From Cryptomeria japonica (Eukaryota; Streptophyta; Pinopsida; Cupressales; Cupressaceae), in the NCBI RefSeq assembly GCF_030272615.1, contig NC_081408.1:623904383-623968382 (forward strand): 64,000 nt of DNA, given 5' to 3'. Shown piece after piece: positions 58,930 through 64,000 of the stretch. Positions within the stretch are counted from its first letter, which is position 1, and every line of letters begins with the position of its first letter. A program made the position numbers and the translations under genes. The notes beneath the pieces were generated by a model that was given only the letters and a program-made list of their open reading frames with translations, had not been told where the DNA came from and did no database searches.

Positions 58930-61029
58930 AATCATTCCTCTTAATTTTAGAAATTTGACCTCATTCATACTTTTAGTAAATATATCAGTTGTTTGTTCCT
59001 CACTTCGACAAAATTGTAGAATGACTGTAGCTGCATGGACCAAACCCTAAATGTAGTGAACATCAAGCTCAATATGTTTTGTTTTAGCATGGAAAACTAG
59101 ATTGTTGGCAACATGGATGGTTCTTTGATTGTCACAATGCAAATTAGTAGTAGAACTTTGGGGAAAACCAAGCTCCAATAAAATATTTTGAATCCAAATT
59201 AGTTCTTTTCCTACTTTTGTTGCTCTATATTTTGCTTCACATGAAGACAGTGATGCAGTTGTTTGTTTTTTGTTGCTCCATGTAATTAGACCTAACCCAA
59301 GTTGAAAAACATAACCTCTTATAGATTTTATGTCATCTATATCACCTCCCCAGTTTGAATCTGTATATCCTACTGGAGAAAAAAAAAATTTATAACCATA
59401 GAGGATGCCAAACTGTAGTGCTCCATGAATGTGTCTCAAAATTCTCTTAATAGCCAACCACGTGCTGTATATAGGTGCCTTCATAAATCCTGATACTAGA
59501 TTGAATGCAAAATTAATATATGGTCAAGAATGAGTTAAATAAACTAAGCTACCAACAAGTTGTCTATATAAAGTGGCATCAATGCTTTTAGAAGTACATT
59601 CTTTCGTAAGCTTGAACCCCAATTGAAAAGGAGTAATAGTTGCCTTGAATTCAAACATGCTATTTTTTCTTAAAAAATCTAAAGCATACTTCGATTGTGA
59701 TATGAATAACCCATCATGGATTCTACAAACATGTAGTCCAAAAAAATGTTGAGTTCTTCCAAATCACTCATATGAAATGCCTTCTTAAGATCATATTTTA
59801 AATATTTGGTTGAACAATAAATAAATCATCTACCTAAAATCAAACAACAATAATATAATCTTTGACTTTCCTCACATGAAGATTTGGATCATATTTACAC
59901 TTTTTAAACCCATGAAGTAGAAATTACCTATCAATCTTCTCATTCGATGCTCATGGCGCTTGTTTTAGATGATAAAATGACTTCTTTAATCTACAAACAT
60001 GATTAGGCTTTTTGTAATCTATAAAACCTGGTGCTTGATCCATATATATTTCTTCATATAAATCTCCATTTAGGAAAGCATTTTTAACATCCACTTTATG
60101 AATATGCGACCCAAGACTTGCAGCCAAAGAAAGAATAATTCTAACTATATTCAAGTGAATGATAGGAGAAAAGGTTTCTTCATAATCAACACCCTCTTTT
60201 TTATTAATCTTTAGCAACCAATCTAGCTTTGAATTTTTTCAATAGCACCATCTGATTTAAATTTTTTTTTGTAAACCCATTTACAACCAATAATATTCTT
60301 ACCTTTAGGATGGGGCACAAGTACTCAAATGTTGTCCTTTAGTAATGCACCATATTCCTCTTTCATATCTTTTTTCCATTCTTTATTTCCTCTAGCTTCT
60401 TTATACTAGTTTGGGTAATGTATCTATAATACTTTGGCAATGAGAGCACTATCATTCCTTCCTTGGTTCTCAGGTCCTTGACTGTAGCTTTCTTCAATAG
60501 TCCCTATCTTTTGTCAAGCTGAAATATCATCTTCTTCATCATCACTTCCTGCAAATTAAGGCTAGTCACAAAAATTAGTTTATTTATTAGTGCATACTTG
60601 ATCCTTAATGATATAGGAAGCATTATTTGTTAGAGAGTGAAAATAAGTGGCTAGAAATTGTGAATGTTCATCAAACTTTACATCTCTACTAAAACAATTT
60701 TTTTTTTTGTTGTCAAATCATATAACCTACCTGTAAGCCTTCGATTCTTGACTAAAACCTATAGATAGACATTTATGACTCTTTGGTTTTAACTTTTTCC
60801 TTTTTTCATCTAGAATGTGTGCCCAAGCAATACACTCAAATGCTTAAAAATACCCAATGTGATGCTTCTTACCACTCCTTGCTTCTTTAGGAGTGATATT
60901 TGGGAGGGATTTGGTAGGGATTCTATTCACAATATGTGTAACATAAGAAATAACCTAACTCCAAAATATATTATGCAAAATTTTGGAATGCAACATGCAA
61001 GAGGCCATTTCTAAAAGAGCTCTATTCAT
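58930..61029 (-). pseudogene. copia pol (integrase end, RT, RNase H), decayed
   Basis: Read leftward from the gap: integrase C-terminal and linker remnants (61029-60430), the RVT_2 start (KEWKKDMKEEYGALLKD, GKNIIGCKWVYKKKFKSDG near 60390-60240), RT with EGVDYEETFSPI, HKVDVKNAFLNGDLYEEIYM and CRLKKSFYHLKQAP (59951-60217), then RNase H with AIKRILRHIHGALQFGI, GYTDSNWGGD, SSCEAKYRA, HCDNQRTIHVANN and FHAKTKHIELDVHYI (59047-59484). Stops and frameshifts separate the blocks, as at 59490-59950 and upstream of 60217. It is unlike the copia at 32911-34847, so it is a separate family. Confidence 0.92.
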
Positions 61030-61529
61030 NNNNNNNNNNNNNNNNNNNNNNNNNNNNNNNNNNNNNNNNNNNNNNNNNNNNNNNNNNNNNNNNNNNNNNN
61101 NNNNNNNNNNNNNNNNNNNNNNNNNNNNNNNNNNNNNNNNNNNNNNNNNNNNNNNNNNNNNNNNNNNNNNNNNNNNNNNNNNNNNNNNNNNNNNNNNNNN
61201 NNNNNNNNNNNNNNNNNNNNNNNNNNNNNNNNNNNNNNNNNNNNNNNNNNNNNNNNNNNNNNNNNNNNNNNNNNNNNNNNNNNNNNNNNNNNNNNNNNNN
61301 NNNNNNNNNNNNNNNNNNNNNNNNNNNNNNNNNNNNNNNNNNNNNNNNNNNNNNNNNNNNNNNNNNNNNNNNNNNNNNNNNNNNNNNNNNNNNNNNNNNN
61401 NNNNNNNNNNNNNNNNNNNNNNNNNNNNNNNNNNNNNNNNNNNNNNNNNNNNNNNNNNNNNNNNNNNNNNNNNNNNNNNNNNNNNNNNNNNNNNNNNNNN
61501 NNNNNNNNNNNNNNNNNNNNNNNNNNNNN
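61030..61529. other. Assembly gap, 500 N
   Basis: Third placeholder gap of identical length. Confidence 1.
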
Positions 61530-61605
61530 ATCAATTGATAAAGATAAGGCTAACTATAATAAAATCCAGCAGTCATACTGATTGATGTCATTGTTATGAT
61601 TTGGT

Positions 61606-61875
61606 TGATGATTGATAAGAATGTTTGGTTTCAAAGAGTGAGTACCCCGTATAAGACCGATCTGTCTGGTTTTGAGTGTACCTATCCTTGTATAAGACAT
61701 GTTGATGTTGATGTTGATAGATGGATTGATTATCAAGACTTGATGATTGATAGGAATGTCTGGTTTCAAAGAGTGAGTACCCCTTATAAGACCGATCTGT
61801 CTGGTTTCGAGTGTACCTATCCCTGTATAAGACATGTTTCATGTTTATGTTGATTTCAAGTAATGAATTGATTAA
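61606..61875 (+). repeat. 135-bp tandem duplication
   Basis: Two units starting TGATGATTGATA at 61606 and 61741. They share GGTTTCAAAGAGTGAGTACC and TATAAGACCGATCTGTCTGG with a few substitutions. The open frames over them on both strands are repeat artefacts. Confidence 0.92.
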
Positions 61876-61984
61876 CAAGACATGTGATAAGTTTGATTGC
61901 AGACTTTGAGAGTGTTCCTTGTTGTTGATCTGATTTGATGGATGGTCCATGTGTTCATGCTTTGATTTTTATTTTATTTTGTTG

Positions 61985-62105
61985 ATTTTTAGTTTTTGGA
62001 TATTTTGATTTTTTTGAGTTTTTGGATATTTTGATTTTTTTGAGTTTTTGGATATTTTGATTTTTTTGATTGTTTGGATATTTTGAGTTTTTTGAGTTTT
62101 TGGAT
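61985..62105 (+). repeat. T-rich ~24-bp tandem repeats
   Basis: Four to five units of GATATTTTGATTTTTTTGAG type, matching the degenerate repeats at 14740-14930. Confidence 0.85.
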
Positions 62106-62284
62106 TAGAAGAAAGATGTATTTGGTTGCCCCAATGTATATCAAGACAAGGAATGGATGAATGGATGACTGAACCATTGAGGTGGAAATAGATTTGTTGT
62201 CCATAGTTTTGATCAAGATCAAGGATGAAAAAGGGGATATGGATAGAGATAGGATATAGATAGCACTTGATGATGGAAGCAATG

Positions 62285-62528
62285 AATAGATAGGGTAGAT
62301 AGATATGAATTAGAGTGAAGCAAGATTGTAGAAAGAATTGGATGATAGAAGAAATGAATAGATAGGATAAGGGATATGGATTAGAGTGAAGCAAGATTGT
62401 AGAAATAATTGGATGATAGAAGATATGAATAGATAGGATAAGGGATATGGATTAGAGTGAAGTAAGATTGTAGAAAGAATTGGATGATAGAAGAAATGAA
62501 TAGATAGGATAAGGGATATGAATTAGAG
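62285..62528 (+). repeat. 71-bp tandem repeat, about 3.4 units
   Basis: The anchor TTAGAGTGAAG recurs at 62310, 62381 and 62452, with a final partial (TTAGAGGA) at 62523: an exact 71-bp period with few substitutions. Confidence 0.93.
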
Positions 62529-62902
62529 GATATGGGAGATATGGTAGGAAGAACAGAGTGGATGAACTTTGCCCCCAAGCATAGAGGTTTCCATTTGCAA
62601 AAAGGTGATATGTAAGATTGTCACAACATTTAGCATCATCTGAATAAGTGTTCTCAAATTTTCAAAGATAGAGACCCAACCCACACTTAGAACCTCTGGA
62701 AATTTCAACTAAACATTTCTAGCAACTAGGAAGCAGACTCAAAAGGGAATAAGAATCCCAAACTAGATCAAGGTACTTAGTCTTTGATTACCCATGTGTG
62801 TGCAAGTGGGTTTATTCTGGCTCATATGATCATTGTAATCTTCAGAATCCAGCATGGCGAGCTACATGAGTTACCTTGACTTCAAAAGCATCCTGGATAG
62901 AG

Positions 62903-63001
62903 CCTCGTTGCCAGCGAGCGTCCATAGCCCCGACGAGGTTATCGTTGTAATCTCACAAATATTGCTCCATTGCCAGCCAGGCGTCCATAGCCCCGATGGA
63001 G
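62903..63001 (+). repeat. Two hairpin-forming units with compensating stems
   Basis: Unit 1 (62903-62938) has stem CCTCGT/ACGAGG. Unit 2 (62965-63001) has stem CTCCAT/ATGGAG. The loop is shared (TGCCAGC...GCGTCCATAGCCCCG), and GTTA follows each stem. The stem sequences differ but both pair perfectly. Confidence 0.85.
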
Positions 63002-63005
63002 TTAC

Positions 63006-63821
63006 TTGCATGTTCCCATAGCCAATCATTTTGATATTGCATTTCATTGCATTTTGCTTTTCTTGATATTCATTTTCTTGCTCATGCTTTTGATATTTCT
63101 TTTTTTTTCTTTTTTTTTCTTGCATTGGCCTGTAAGTGATGAAACTTACATGGGTCTGATAATTACAGAGGCGCTGAAGCAAGATTTTAGATTTTTCACT
63201 AGCCATGTCTTCAATTTAAGAGATCACAATGATTTAGAGCAATCAATTAAGTGTATGAGATATAGTAATCAAAAGATATTGGTACCAAGATACGATAAGT
63301 GGTTCTTTTCTGGATTGAGTGTGTATCCCAACCAAAAGAAAATGTTAAAGAGGAACAACCTCGGATTCTGAAGCATTTCATGAATAGATATCTAGGAAAA
63401 AGACTGAACATTAGATTCGAGCATGGGCAAGTATGTGACAAAATGACACAAATTCCTATTTCATAGATGAAGGATTTATGCAAAGGATTGAATCAAAGGG
63501 ATGGAAGGATAGAAAAGAGGTGTTGGATAATAGATAGAATGTTTGAAGATTTGTGCAAGGATAGATAAAAATGTTTTCAGGATGAGTGTTGGTACTTGAG
63601 AAGTGATGAAGAGATGGAGGAAAATTGAATTTTGGGACAGAAGGACCCAAAATAGATAAAGAAAATGATAGAAGAATATATTTGGGAAGATGTTTAGATA
63701 GAGGGTTGAAAGAAGTTCAAAGATGTGCTCCTTGTTGATCTTTCTTATGGATCATTTGAGGTGATGGATTAGTGATGGAGGGAGGTAAGGACCCAAGATA
63801 GATGGAAGGGATGAAGAGTTT
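63006..63821 (+). other. Unclassified repeat DNA related to 15880-16200
   Basis: No reliable gene. Phrases such as GATTTATGCAAA, GGGATGGAAGGAT and AAGGACCCAAAATAGAT recur in the same order as at 15910-16140. A 121-codon ORF at 63006-63371 starts with a hydrophobic stretch over a TTTC-rich tract and is probably spurious. Confidence 0.5.
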
Positions 63822-64000
63822 GATTGTGGAATGAAAGGACCTAAGATAGATTTGGAGGATGAAGAGATTGAATTTGGAATGAAATATTTGGAGGATGAAG
63901 AGATTGATTTTGGAATGAAAGGACCTAAGATAGATTTGGAAGAAGAGATTGACTTTGGAATGAAAGGACCTAAGATAGATTTGGAGGATGAAGAGATTAC
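63822..64000 (+). repeat. ~44-bp tandem repeat running off the window
   Basis: Units with GGAATGAAAGGACCTAAGAT and GATTTGGAGGATGAAGAGAT, about four copies, one with an internal deletion. It continues past the window end. Confidence 0.88.

Noticed and set aside
61594-61950. Overlapping ORFs with repeated SYKGYSLFETRHSYQS-like peptides
   Set aside because: They come from the 135-bp tandem duplication and are open on both strands. No codon-like constraint is visible.
61969-62394. Lys/Ile/Asn-rich and hydrophobic ORFs on the minus strand
   Set aside because: Produced by T-rich 24-bp and 71-bp tandem repeats.

Overview
This is AT-rich, intron-poor, repeat-dominated nuclear DNA of a seed plant. 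The long decayed Ty1/copia and Ty3/gypsy retrotransposons, initiator-Met and Arg-type tRNA primer sites, and a TIR-class NB-ARC-LRR resistance gene relic all fit a gymnosperm, most likely a conifer. The genus cannot be read from the sequence. I found no tRNA, rRNA, CRISPR or bacterial-type feature and no clearly intact host gene. Three runs of exactly 500 N (14059-14558, 37559-38058, 61030-61529) mark scaffold joins, so the window is four contigs and order across the joins is not proven.

Layout. (1) 1-14058 and 19261-33324 are two near-identical copies of one ~14 kb segment, differing by SNPs, small indels and an (AT)n expansion. Each copy holds a 31-bp minisatellite, the 5' end of a copia element (LTR, PBS, GC-rich leader, partial gag), an orphan copia-like 3' LTR, several unidentified ORFs, and the 3' end of a reverse-strand copia. 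Copy 1 stops exactly at a gap, so it may be an unpurged alternative haplotype rather than a real tandem duplication. (2) 14559-19260 is another repeat family with an unrecognised, stop-broken P/Q/N-rich reading frame on the minus strand. A relative of its non-coding part reappears at 61530-64000. (3) 33325-37558 continues copy 2 into copia RT, is cut by a gypsy 5' LTR with gag, then holds an antisense BIR1-like receptor-kinase pseudogene. (4) 38059-42046 is the 3' end of another gypsy element: integrase C-terminus, a large additional ORF, PPT and LTR. (5) 42501-47418 is a reverse-strand gag-only gypsy-like element whose LTRs contain an ordered array of 11-12 palindromes centred on TTTAAA, the most striking structure in the window. 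(6) 47419-55230 is a copia 3' end whose LTR was split by a complete gag-only gypsy element (48626-54943) with a perfect 5-bp target-site duplication. (7) 55885-58024 is an NB-ARC-LRR gene relic lacking its TIR exon and carrying one in-frame stop. (8) 58534-61029 is a reverse-strand copia 3' half. (9) 61530-64000 is tandem-repeat-rich DNA including two hairpin units with compensating stem changes.

The genes do not form a pathway. The window records successive transposon insertion and decay around one resistance-gene relic and one kinase relic.
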